A stretch of DNA of 53,168 nt. Origin: Actinomycetes bacterium (GTDB lineage: Bacteria > Actinomycetota > Actinomycetes > Actinomycetales > Actinomycetaceae). This document shows positions 44,612-51,039 of this stretch, one piece after another. Where the stretch lies: the NCBI GenBank assembly GCA_023389315.1, contig JAEWEQ010000079.1, positions 1 through 53,168 on the forward strand. Reading direction: 5' to 3'. Positions within the stretch are counted from its first letter, which is position 1, and each line of letters begins with the position of its first letter. The notes beneath the pieces were generated by a model. The model searched no databases. It was not told the origin of the DNA and worked only from the letters and a program-made list of their open reading frames with translations. The position numbers and the translations under genes were made by a program.

Positions 44612-44650
44612 AACCGGCAGGGGCCAATCGGCTCCTGCCGGTTCTGTTTG
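44612..44650 (+). terminator. Terminator of the nuo operon
   Basis: Perfect 10-bp stem AACCGGCAGG (44612-44621) with CCTGCCGGTT (44634-44643), then CTGTTTG. It lies 22 bp after the polyprenyl synthase stop. Confidence 0.85.
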
Positions 44651-44695
44651 GGTCGGCTGGAGGTTTGGGGTACCCGCTTCGTCATCGTGTTTTAT

Positions 44696-44756
44696 CCATC
44701 GTGAGGTATTAGGCCAGGTTTGGTGTCGAACTTGGCCTATTTGCTCACGGTGGTGG
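44696..44756 (+). repeat. Dispersed palindrome, copy 3
   Basis: Outer arms CCATCGTGAG / CTCACGGTGG, perfect inner arms TAGGCCA / TGGCCTA, and an innermost GTTTG-GTGT-CGAAC hairpin. This is the best-structured member with all three stem levels. Confidence 0.88.
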
Positions 44757-44828
44757 TTGGGGCGGGGTTTGGTGAGGGTCGGGTGGTGTTGGTGGCCCGG
44801 GGGGCCGTCCTCGTGAATGGGGAATTAT

Positions 44829-44889
44829 CCATCGTGAGGTGTTAGGCCAGGTTTGGTGTCGAACTTGGTCTATTTGCTCACGGTGGTGG
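44829..44889 (+). repeat. Dispersed palindrome, copy 4
   Basis: Nearly identical to copy 3, including the following stretch of about 40 bp (GGGTTTGGTGAGGGTCGGG and flanks). Period to copy 3 is about 133 bp. Differences are TATT to TGTT and GGCC to GGTC in the inner arms. Confidence 0.88.
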
Positions 44890-45082
44890 TTGGGGGCGGG
44901 GTTTGGTGAGGGTCGGGTGGTGCTGGTCAGCGTAGCGGGGCGGGGGAGTCAGCCTCGCCCCGCCAACGTGCCCACCGTCCTCGTGAACCCCAGATGTAAC
45001 GCGCGTAATAGCGCTTCGCGCCCAATTATTCGTAGAATGGCGGTGTTTGTGTCTTACGAGCCCGCGAAGTGCGCGGCGGAAA

Positions 45083-46537
45083 GTGAGCCCAAGAGTGAAA
45101 CAGTCTCGCCCGCTCAGCATTGCAGTAATCGGCGCCGGCCCAGCCGGCATCTACGCCTCTGACATCCTGTCCAAATCCGGACTGGACGTGGAAATCGACC
45201 TGTTTGAGCGCCTCCCCGCCCCTTACGGCCTGGTGCGCTACGGGGTTGCCCCCGACCATCCGCGCATCAAACAAATCATCGTGGCGCTGTACAAGATCCT
45301 CCAACGCGGCGACATCCGCTTGCTGGGCAACGTCAACATTGGCGAGGACGTGACCGTCGAAGACCTGCACGCGCACTACGACGCGGTGATTTTCGCCACC
45401 GGTTCGGACCGTGATGCTCCTCTCGACATTCCCGGCGTTGACCTGCCCCAATGTTACGGCGCTGCCGACTTCGTCTCCTGGTACGACGGGCACCCCGACT
45501 ACCCGCGTGAATGGGAACTGAACGCGAAGGAAATCGCGGTGATCGGCGTCGGTAACGTGGCGCTCGACGTGGCGCGCGTACTGGCCAAACACGCCGAAGA
45601 CATGCTGGTGACGGAAATTCCCGAAAACGTGGCCAAAGGGCTGCGTGAAAATCCCGTCACTGACGTGCACGTCTTCGGTCGCCGCGGTCCCGCGCAAGTG
45701 AAATTCACGCCCCTAGAACTGCGTGAACTGGGCAAACAACCGGACGTGGACGTCATCGTGTACGAAGAGGACTTCGACTTTGACGAAGGCTCCCAGGCCG
45801 CGATCCAAGCGTCCAACCAGACCAAACAGGTGGTCAAGGCGCTCACCAACTACGCCATGGAAGATGAACACACTGCGTCGCGGCGCATCCACATCCACAT
45901 GTTCCACTCTCCGGCCGAGATTCTGGCCGACGAGGACGGGAACGTGCGTGCGATTCGTACCGAACGCACTCGCCTGCTGGGAGATGGCAACGTGGAAGGC
46001 ACGGGGGAGTTCATCGATACCCCGGTGCAGGCGGTCTACCGCGCGGTGGGTTATTTCTCCAGCCCTATCGAGGGCGTGCCGTTTGACGATCGACGCGGCG
46101 TGATTCCCAACGACGCGGGGCGCGTGCTGGGCGAGGACGGGCAGCCGATCCCCGGGCTGTACGCAACCGGCTGGGTGAAGCGCGGCCCCGTGGGTCTGAT
46201 CGGATCCACTAAGTCTGATGCGCAAGAAACCATCGCGAACCTGGTGCAGGACGCCGAAGCGGGCGTGCTGCACGCTGGCACCGATGCGGTCGGCCACGAC
46301 GCCATGATCGCGCTGTTGGAAGAGCGCGGCATTCCTTACACCACTTGGCAGGGTTGGGAGTTGCTGGACGCCTACGAACAGCGACTGGGTGAAAAATACG
46401 GTGAAGTTGAGGGCGATCGTGGTCCGCGTGAGCGTGTGAAGGTGGTTTCGCGCGCCGCCATGACCGCGATTTCTCGTGGCGAGGACGGTGGCGCTGAGCT
46501 GGACTTGATCGGCACTCCTGGCGAGGACGTGCGGTAG
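45083..46537 (+). CDS. fprA: Ferredoxin--NADP reductase, FprA type
   Basis: Adrenodoxin-reductase-like flavoprotein that exchanges electrons between NADP(H) and ferredoxin. From GTG 45083 it has 484 residues. The open frame reaches TTG 45047, and GTG 45095 is another candidate start. Motifs: FAD loop IAVIGAGPAGIYASDIL, PAPYGLVRYGVAPDHPRIK (family signature), NADP-binding IAVIGVGNVALDVARVL, FGRRGPAQVKFTPLELREL, and the C-terminal YATGWVKRGPVGLIGSTKSD. A TAGAAT box lies at 45033-45038. The last 40 residues are a variable Glu/Arg-rich tail. Neighbours do not indicate the ferredoxin partner. Confidence 0.94.
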   Translation: MSPRVKQSRPLSIAVIGAGPAGIYASDILSKSGLDVEIDLFERLPAPYGLVRYGVAPDHPRIKQIIVALYKILQRGDIRLLGNVNIGEDVTVEDLHAHYDAVIFATGSDRDAPLDIPGVDLPQCYGAADFVSWYDGHPDYPREWELNAKEIAVIGVGNVALDVARVLAKHAEDMLVTEIPENVAKGLRENPVTDVHVFGRRGPAQVKFTPLELRELGKQPDVDVIVYEEDFDFDEGSQAAIQASNQTKQVVKALTNYAMEDEHTASRRIHIHMFHSPAEILADEDGNVRAIRTERTRLLGDGNVEGTGEFIDTPVQAVYRAVGYFSSPIEGVPFDDRRGVIPNDAGRVLGEDGQPIPGLYATGWVKRGPVGLIGSTKSDAQETIANLVQDAEAGVLHAGTDAVGHDAMIALLEERGIPYTTWQGWELLDAYEQRLGEKYGEVEGDRGPRERVKVVSRAAMTAISRGEDGGAELDLIGTPGEDVR

Positions 46538-46662
46538 AGCTGGGTCGGCCCGGGTGAAGCTGGGTCGGTCGGGTTGACGCTATCGTCGGGGTGACGCGGC
46601 CCGTGGGTGGCTGCCCGGCTGAAGCTGGGCCAGTGCGGTGACGATGCCGCGGGCACGGTGCA

Positions 46663-46684
46663 ATCCGCGACCCTGGTCGCGGAT
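46663..46684. promoter_or_regulatory. Perfect 22-bp dyad, possible operator
   Basis: ATCCGCGACC, two bases, then GGTCGCGGAT: a perfect inverted repeat with a 2-nt centre. The centre is too short for a normal RNA hairpin loop and no T tract follows, so a protein-binding site is more likely than a terminator. It lies about 130 bp after fprA and 190 bp before htpX. Confidence 0.4.
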
Positions 46685-46706
46685 GAGGGCCTTGGCCAAT
46701 TCTCAA

Positions 46707-46740
46707 GGGAGGGTTCGCTGCGTGCGGACCCTCCCGTTTT
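46707..46740 (+). terminator. Rho-independent terminator
   Basis: Stem GGGAGGGT (46707-46714) with ACCCTCCC (46728-46735), then GTTTT. It is the likely end of the fprA transcript. Confidence 0.85.
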
Positions 46741-46832
46741 GCTGTAGCGGGGCAGATGGCGGGTGGCGCTGCCAACTGCAGGAACGTCCTCGCTAATCAG
46801 GTTGCTTCCAGTAAATTGTCAGACCCGCGCGC

Positions 46833-46838
46833 TAGAAT
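46833..46838 (+). promoter_or_regulatory. htpX: -10 box of htpX
   Basis: TAGAAT followed by GG, the same eight bases as the box before fprA (45033-45040). No clear -35 at the standard distance. Transcription would begin about 30 nt before the htpX ATG. Confidence 0.45.
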
Positions 46839-46873
46839 GGACTCCTGTTTGGACGGTGAAGCCGAGGAAGATG

Positions 46874-47743
46874 ATGAACTCAAACACCTTGAAAACGGCG
46901 GTGCTGTTTGCCGCGCTCACCGGGCTGCTGGTGGGGATCGGGGCGCTGCTGTCGTATGGCACCGGGTCGAATATGTGGCTGATTCTGAGCCTGGTGATGG
47001 CTCTGGGGACCAACGCGTATGCCTATTGGTTTTCCGATCGGCTGGCGTTGGCGTCGATGCGGGCGGTGGAAGTTGGCCCGCAGGAAGCTCCCCAGCTGCA
47101 CGCCATGGTGGCGGAACTCGCGGCGCGCGCCCAGCAGCCCATGCCGCGGCTGTATATCTCTCCGACCTCTACCCCCAATGCTTTCGCGACCGGGCGCAAC
47201 CCGCAGCACGCCGCGGTTTGCTGTACGCAAGGTATTTTGGACATCTTGCAGCCGAGGGAGCTGCGGGCCGTCCTCGGCCATGAACTCATGCACGTGTATA
47301 ACCGCGACATTCTCACGTCGTCGGCGGCTGCTGCCATCGCCTCGGTGGTGACGTCGCTGGCGCAGGGCGCGATGTTTTTTGGCATGCGGCCGCGCTCGGA
47401 CGGGGATGGTCGCGGCGCCAACCCGCTGCTGATGCTGCTGCTGATCTTCCTCGCGCCGCTGGCATCAACGGTGCTGCAGCTGGGGATTTCACGCACCCGC
47501 GAGTTCGAAGCCGACCACGACGGGGCTTTACTGGCGCAAGACCCGCTGGCTCTGGCGTCCGCGCTGCGCCGCTTGGAGCAGGGGAACAGTATGCGGCCGC
47601 TGGAACCCACGCCGGCGCGTTACAACGTGGGGGCATTAATGATTGCGAACCCCTTCCGCGGGCAGCAACTGGCGCGCATGTTCTCCACCCACCCGCCCAT
47701 GGCGGAGCGGATTGCGCGGCTGGAGAAGCTCGCCGGGTATTAA
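46874..47743 (+). CDS. htpX: Membrane zinc metalloprotease HtpX (M48B)
   Basis: Membrane endopeptidase of protein quality control. From ATG 46874 it has 289 residues; GAGGAAG lies at a suitable distance. The longer frame from 46763 adds 37 residues that lie upstream of the TAGAAT box and are rejected. Two N-terminal helices (about residues 8-28 and 33-53) precede the catalytic domain with the HELMH zinc site in AVLGHELMHVYNRD (about 134-147), and the third ligand Glu is in TREFEADHDGALL. Two further helices lie between them. The family motif PTPARYNVGALMIANPF and the C-terminal STHPPMAERIARL are typical of HtpX. Confidence 0.94.
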   Translation: MNSNTLKTAVLFAALTGLLVGIGALLSYGTGSNMWLILSLVMALGTNAYAYWFSDRLALASMRAVEVGPQEAPQLHAMVAELAARAQQPMPRLYISPTSTPNAFATGRNPQHAAVCCTQGILDILQPRELRAVLGHELMHVYNRDILTSSAAAAIASVVTSLAQGAMFFGMRPRSDGDGRGANPLLMLLLIFLAPLASTVLQLGISRTREFEADHDGALLAQDPLALASALRRLEQGNSMRPLEPTPARYNVGALMIANPFRGQQLARMFSTHPPMAERIARLEKLAGY

Positions 47744-47801
47744 GTCGCGGCCAACCCCCGCGCGATCCATAGCCGCGCTCTTTTGCCAATATTCTGTCGA
47801 C

Positions 47802-48296
47802 TCAGCGGTAGTTCGTGAACTGCAGCGGCGCGTCGATGTCGGCCTTCTTCAGCAGCGCGATCACATCTTGCAGGGCGTCGCGTGACTTACCGGAGACTCG
47901 CACGGTGTCGCCCTGAATCTGGGCTTTCACACCCTTGGGGCCTTCATCGCGGATCAGTTTGGTGATCTTCTTCGCCTGTTCCTGGTTCAGACCTTCACGG
48001 ATGGTTCCGACCAGGCGGTAGATCTTGCCCGAGGCTTTCGGCTCGCCGTCGCCCAGATCCAGCGCTTTCAGCGATACGCCGCGGCGCACCAGCTTGGACT
48101 GCAACACGTCGAGCACCGCGAGCGTGCGCTCAGCGGTGTTGGCCTCCATGGTGATCGCCTTGCCACCGAGTTCCACTTTCGCGTCCACGCCCCGGAAGTC
48201 GTATCGCTGGTTCACTTCCTTCGCGGCTTGGTTCACCGCGTTCGCGACCTCTTGGGAGTCCACTTCGGACACAACATCAAACGAAGAGTCAGCCAT
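47802..48296 (-). CDS. yajQ: YajQ family nucleotide-binding protein
   Basis: Small cytoplasmic protein of the YajQ (DUF520) family, members of which bind cyclic di-GMP or other nucleotides in some bacteria. The function here is not known. It has 164 residues, the usual length. Recognisable segments: SSFDVVSEVDSQEVANAVNQ at the N-terminus, NQRYDFRGVDAKVEL (about residues 28-42), KITKLIRDEGPKGVKAQIQG and DTVRVSGKSRDALQDVI. It is convergent with htpX with 58 bp between the stops and no obvious terminator. It lies just downstream of the repeat-rich 48.3-48.7 kb region. Confidence 0.94.
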   Translation of the reverse strand: MADSSFDVVSEVDSQEVANAVNQAAKEVNQRYDFRGVDAKVELGGKAITMEANTAERTLAVLDVLQSKLVRRGVSLKALDLGDGEPKASGKIYRLVGTIREGLNQEQAKKITKLIRDEGPKGVKAQIQGDTVRVSGKSRDALQDVIALLKKADIDAPLQFTNYR

Positions 48297-48411
48297 TTTT
48301 GCCTCTATTTCCGCCTACGTTTCGCCCTTTTCTGTTCGGGCTGGTTCTCCCTCTAGCCTATCGCAACGGGCGAGGGCGGTCACGGCCTGCGCTGCTTGCA
48401 CCTTTCTTTCC

Positions 48412-48477
48412 CTCCGTCCGTCCGTCTGTCCTCACTTCCGTCCGTCTGTCCTTCCGTCCGTCCGTCTGTCTGTCCTC
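48412..48477. repeat. Degenerate tetranucleotide tract
   Basis: About 66 bp of TCCG and TCTG units interrupted by TCCT, CTCACT and CTTCCG. Purines and pyrimidines are strongly sorted: the plus strand is almost all C, T and G with only one A. Confidence 0.85.
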
Positions 48478-48530
48478 CCTACCTCCCTCAAAAGGGCGGT
48501 GTCCGTCCTCGGCGGTCCCGCTCCGTTTGG

Positions 48531-48589
48531 CCATCGTGAGGTATTTGGCCAAGTTTGGGTCCGGAGTTGGTCTTTTTGCTCACGGTGGG
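48531..48589 (+). repeat. Dispersed palindrome, copy 5
   Basis: Outer arms CCATCGTGAG / CTCACGGTGG are intact. Inner arms are degenerate (TTTGGCCA against TGGTCTT). It is the only copy without a nearby partner. Confidence 0.82.
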
Positions 48590-48603
48590 GGATGCGGGGG
48601 ATT

Positions 48604-48670
48604 AGGCCGCGGAAGCCGGCGCCAGCAGGCCGCGAAAACCGGCGCGACCAGGCCGCGGAAGCCAGACCCC
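48604..48670. repeat. Three tandem copies of a 23-bp unit
   Basis: Units begin AGGCCGCGGAAGCC or AGGCCGCGAAAACC at 48604, 48627 and 48650. The third is cut short after about 20 bp. Too few and too short for CRISPR, with no spacers. Confidence 0.8.
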
Positions 48671-48713
48671 ATAGTCAGCTACACCACATCTGCTCCCAGG
48701 CTCCCAATCCCAA

Positions 48714-48742
48714 TTGGAATTGCGCGGTGAAACTCTGATACT
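48714..48742 (+). promoter_or_regulatory. Promoter of the tRNA cluster
   Basis: TTGGAA (48714-48719) and GATACT (48737-48742) with a 17-nt spacer, about 50 nt before tRNA-Tyr. This is the best-formed promoter in the window. Confidence 0.6.
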
Positions 48743-48791
48743 ATTTCACGGCGTCACCTGGTGAGCGGCAAGGCCGTGAACCGGTTACCCA

Positions 48792-48873
48792 GGCGGGTTA
48801 CCCAAGTGGCCAAAGGGGACTGACTGTAAATCAGCTGCTTCATGCTTCGGGGGTTCGAATCCCTCACCCGCCA
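48792..48873 (+). tRNA. tRNA-Tyr (GTA)
   Basis: 82-nt class II tRNA. The acceptor GGCGGGT pairs with ACCCGCC, and the anticodon loop CTGTAAA shows GTA. A long variable arm (CTGCTTCATGCTTCGGG region) and the T arm GGGTTCGAATCCC follow. CCA is not fully encoded. Confidence 0.93.
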
Positions 48874-48982
48874 CCGCAGGACCTCCGCGAAATCAACGCG
48901 GAAAACCTGCCCGTCGTGTGATAACAAACGCACTTGCGGGAGTTGCAACTAAGCGACCAACTCAAGTAAAGTTATCCGCGTT

Positions 48983-49055
48983 GCCCCGATAGCTCAGTCG
49001 GCAGAGCGTCTCCATGGTAAGGAGAAGGTCAAGGGTTCGATTCCCTTTCGGGGCT
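48983..49055 (+). tRNA. tRNA-Thr (GGT)
   Basis: 73-nt tRNA. The acceptor GCCCCGA pairs with TCGGGGC. Anticodon stem TCTCC/GGAGA encloses ATGGTAA with GGT, and the T arm is AGGGTTCGATTCCCT. CCA is not encoded. Confidence 0.94.
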
Positions 49056-49092
49056 CTGTTTGTGGGGTCACCAAGTCGGCAACACAAACGTC

Positions 49093-49166
49093 GGCGAGGT
49101 AGCTCAGCTGGTCAGAGCGCACGACTCATAATCGTGAGGTCGCGGGTTCGAGCCCCGCCCTCGCTA
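49093..49166 (+). tRNA. tRNA-Met (CAT), elongator type
   Basis: 74-nt tRNA. The acceptor GGCGAGG pairs with CCTCGCT (first pair G-U). Anticodon stem CACGA/TCGTG encloses CTCATAA with CAT. It lacks the C1-A72 mismatch and three G-C pairs expected of an initiator. It lies 65 bp before rpmG, the usual actinobacterial order. Confidence 0.92.
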
Positions 49167-49231
49167 CTGGCTCAGCAGCATCCGGAGGGTGCGCACCGCC
49201 AACCCATATCGTTTCAAGGTAAGGAAAAACC

Positions 49232-49402
49232 GTGGCTAGCAAGGCATCAGACGTTCGCCCCAAGATCACTCTGGCCTGCTCCGAGTGCAAAGACCGCAAC
49301 TACATCACCAAGAAGAACCGTCGTAACACCCCGGATCGCTTGGAACTGATGAAGTTCTGCCCGCGTTGCCGTAAGTCGACGTCGCACCGCGAAACCCGCT
49401 GA
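49232..49402 (+). CDS. rpmG: 50S ribosomal protein L33
   Basis: 56-residue ribosomal protein too short for many ORF screens. The start is GTG 49232, 7 nt after AAGGTAAGGAAA. The sequence carries ITLACSECKDRNYITKKNRR and FCPRCRKSTSHRETR, with the two CXXC pairs of the zinc-binding (C+) L33 form. The position after tRNA-Thr and tRNA-Met is the conserved actinobacterial context that normally continues to murB and secE-nusG. Here an MFS transporter and an unknown gene are inserted before murB. A terminator follows directly. Confidence 0.96.
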   Translation: MASKASDVRPKITLACSECKDRNYITKKNRRNTPDRLELMKFCPRCRKSTSHRETR

Positions 49403-49416
49403 CGTCCGCAGGTTGT

Positions 49417-49442
49417 GGCCCTCACCCAGGTGGGGGCCTTTC
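49417..49442 (+). terminator. Rho-independent terminator of rpmG
   Basis: Stem GGCCCTCAC with GTGGGGGCC (one T-G pair) around a 4-nt loop, followed by TTT, 14 bp after the rpmG stop. Confidence 0.82.
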
Positions 49443-49486
49443 GCATACCCGCACCCCTCGCCCCGTACCAGCCGTCACTATTTTTC

Positions 49487-49509
49487 GCGAGGACGGTGAC
49501 CGTCCTCGC
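49487..49509. repeat. Perfect inverted pair of the abundant octamer
   Basis: CGAGGACG (49488-49495) and CGTCCTCG (49501-49508) flank GTGAC, giving a perfect 23-bp palindrome with one central base. It lies between the rpmG terminator and the MFS gene. It could act as a second hairpin but no T tract follows. Confidence 0.85.
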
Positions 49510-49556
49510 CAATCAAAAACCAAGTTGGTCTGTCGCAACGTATAGGAAGAATCGGA

Positions 49557-50783
49557 TTGGGAAACCACGTCCCCCGCGCTGGAACTGCTAACGCGCTGCC
49601 CTCGCCGGACGATGCCCTGATTAAGTGGGCTTCGCGCGCGACTTTGCTGACGTTCTTCCTGTCTGGTTTCACGCTGGCGACGTTCCTTTCCCGCATCCCT
49701 ACGATCCGTGATCTGCTGGCGCTATCTCCCGCCCAAATGGGGCACCTGCTGCTGGTGGGGGCGCTGGGGTCGGTAATGTGGCTGCCGATCTCCGGCCCGG
49801 TGGTGGCGCGGTTTGGGCCGCGCAACACGGTGTGGACCGGGTTCGTGATTTGGAGCGTTGGGGCCATCGCCATCGCGCTGTCTTTGACCGCGAAATCAGC
49901 GTTGCTGCTGGCGGTTTCTTTGTTCGTGTTCCAAGCGGGGACAGCGCTTTGGAACTCCACCATGAATGTGGAGGGCGGGTTTGTTGAGCTCCTGGCGCGG
50001 CGCTCCATTATGCCGTGGTATCACGCGGCGTTCTCGGTGGGCACGGTGTGTGCGGCTGGGCTTGGGGCCGCGGCTATAGCGACCCGCGTGAGCGTGCCGG
50101 TGCACCTGCTGACGGTCGCAGCGGTGAGCGCGGCGGCGATGCTGTGGGCGGGACTCCACTACCTGCCGCAGTCGCTGGTGACGCACATGTCCGCCACCGA
50201 CGAGGGCGCCACCGCCCGTACCCGTCGCGCCTGGAAGGAACGTCGCACTGTCCTCATCGGGGTGATGGTGCTGGGCACCGGGCTGATGGAAGGCGCGGCA
50301 AATGACTGGCTGGCCCTGGCGATGGTAGATGGTTTCGACCTGGCGCCGGCGCGCGGCACCCTGGCGTTGGCCTTGTTCTTGGCGGTGCTGACAGCCACCC
50401 GCCTGGTGTCTCCCTCTCTGCAGCGGCGCGTGGACGCGGTGGCGTTGTTGCGCGGGTTTTTGCTGGCGGCGATCGTGGGTTTACTGTTGTTGGCGCTCTC
50501 CCCGTGGGTGTGGCTGGCGGTCGTCGGTATTGCCGCGTGGGCGGTGGGATCCGCCCTGGGGTTCCCGTCCGCCGCGAGCGCGCTTTCGCGGGAACCTGCG
50601 ATGACGGCGGCCCGCATGTCAGTGCTGTCCACCATCGGTTACGGCGCGTTCCTGGCAGGACCGCCGGTGCTGGGCTACATTGCTGAGCACGTCGGTTACC
50701 GCGGGGCGCTGGGGTTTATCGCACTGCCCGTCCTCGTGTCGGTGGTCTTGGCGGGGAATTTGCGTCCCGAGGACGGTCGGTAG
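49557..50783 (+). CDS. MFS transporter
   Basis: Twelve-helix secondary transporter of the major facilitator superfamily, 408 residues, with substrate unknown. Helices are evident throughout (LLTFFLSGFTLATFL about 30-44; HLLLVGALGSVMWLPISGPV about 64-83; LAVSLFVFQAGTALW). The charged loop after helix 2 reads VVARFGPRNTVW, a variant of the family's Asp/Arg motif. A second half begins after a basic loop (TRRAWKERRTVLIG, about residue 222). The layout resembles the YbjJ/FucP-like group, but this is a weak comparison. The start is TTG 49557, after TATAGGAAGAATCGGA with AGGAAG as ribosome site. Confidence 0.88.
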   Translation: MGNHVPRAGTANALPSPDDALIKWASRATLLTFFLSGFTLATFLSRIPTIRDLLALSPAQMGHLLLVGALGSVMWLPISGPVVARFGPRNTVWTGFVIWSVGAIAIALSLTAKSALLLAVSLFVFQAGTALWNSTMNVEGGFVELLARRSIMPWYHAAFSVGTVCAAGLGAAAIATRVSVPVHLLTVAAVSAAAMLWAGLHYLPQSLVTHMSATDEGATARTRRAWKERRTVLIGVMVLGTGLMEGAANDWLALAMVDGFDLAPARGTLALALFLAVLTATRLVSPSLQRRVDAVALLRGFLLAAIVGLLLLALSPWVWLAVVGIAAWAVGSALGFPSAASALSREPAMTAARMSVLSTIGYGAFLAGPPVLGYIAEHVGYRGALGFIALPVLVSVVLAGNLRPEDGR

Positions 50784-50849
50784 CCTGGTCGCGCGCGGTG
50801 GCGGGCTCTTCGCTTACCTTCCTGCGTGCGCGCTTGGAGGACGCGGGCC

Positions 50850-50893
50850 GTGGCCGTTTGGATGTCGCGTCGCTGTGGCCGTTTGGATGTCGC
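50850..50893. repeat. Two direct copies of a 19-bp unit
   Basis: GTGGCCGTTTGGATGTCGC occurs at 50850-50868 and 50875-50893 in the 256-bp gap between the MFS and unknown genes. Nothing else is recognised in that gap apart from AGGAGGAC before the next ATG. Confidence 0.8.
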
Positions 50894-51039
50894 CTGCGCA
50901 GCTCGGCTCAGTTACCGCCCGGCAGTGGCCACTTGGCGGCCATTAGGGTGTACCTGCTCAGCTGTTCCACTAAAACCCTAGACACGCGGCAGCGCGAATG
51001 TTAAATATGTCTGCGTATTTCTAACTTTTCAGGAGGACA

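Larger units (their letters stand above)
44591..45082. other. Intergenic region with terminator, two palindromes and promoter
   Basis: This 492-bp gap holds the operon terminator, a tandem duplication of about 105 bp that includes palindrome copies 3 and 4 (first unit about 44692-44795, second about 44825-44928), two octamers (about 44808 and 44978) and a -10-like TAGAAT (45033-45038) for the reductase gene. Confidence 0.7.
46538..46873. other. Intergenic region after fprA
   Basis: This 336-bp region starts with GCTGGGTCGG-type short repeats (46540-46575), then holds a perfect dyad (46663-46684), a terminator (46707-46740), one octamer (about 46785) and the htpX promoter box TAGAAT (46833-46838). 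No gene is supported here. Confidence 0.65.
48297..48791. other. Repeat-rich intergenic region
   Basis: This 495-bp region between yajQ and the tRNA genes has no supported gene. It holds a degenerate TCCG/TCTG tetranucleotide tract, an octamer (about 48505), palindrome copy 5, a 23-bp tandem array and the tRNA promoter, each listed separately. Confidence 0.7.

Noticed and set aside
44839..45162. 107-codon frame starting inside palindrome copy 4
   Set aside because: It runs through repeats and into fprA in another frame. It has no motif and no ribosome site.
48604..48670. Tandem 23-bp units considered as a CRISPR remnant
   Set aside because: Units abut one another without unique spacers, only three are present, and there are no cas genes.
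48299..48730. 143-codon frame through the tetranucleotide tract (possible phase-variable gene)
   Set aside because: The translation is low-complexity Ser/Arg/Pro produced by the repeat and palindrome. There is no ribosome site or domain.
49093..49166. tRNA-Met considered as the initiator
   Set aside because: The first acceptor pair is G-U instead of the C-A mismatch of bacterial initiators, and the anticodon stem lacks the three consecutive G-C pairs. It matches the elongator form.
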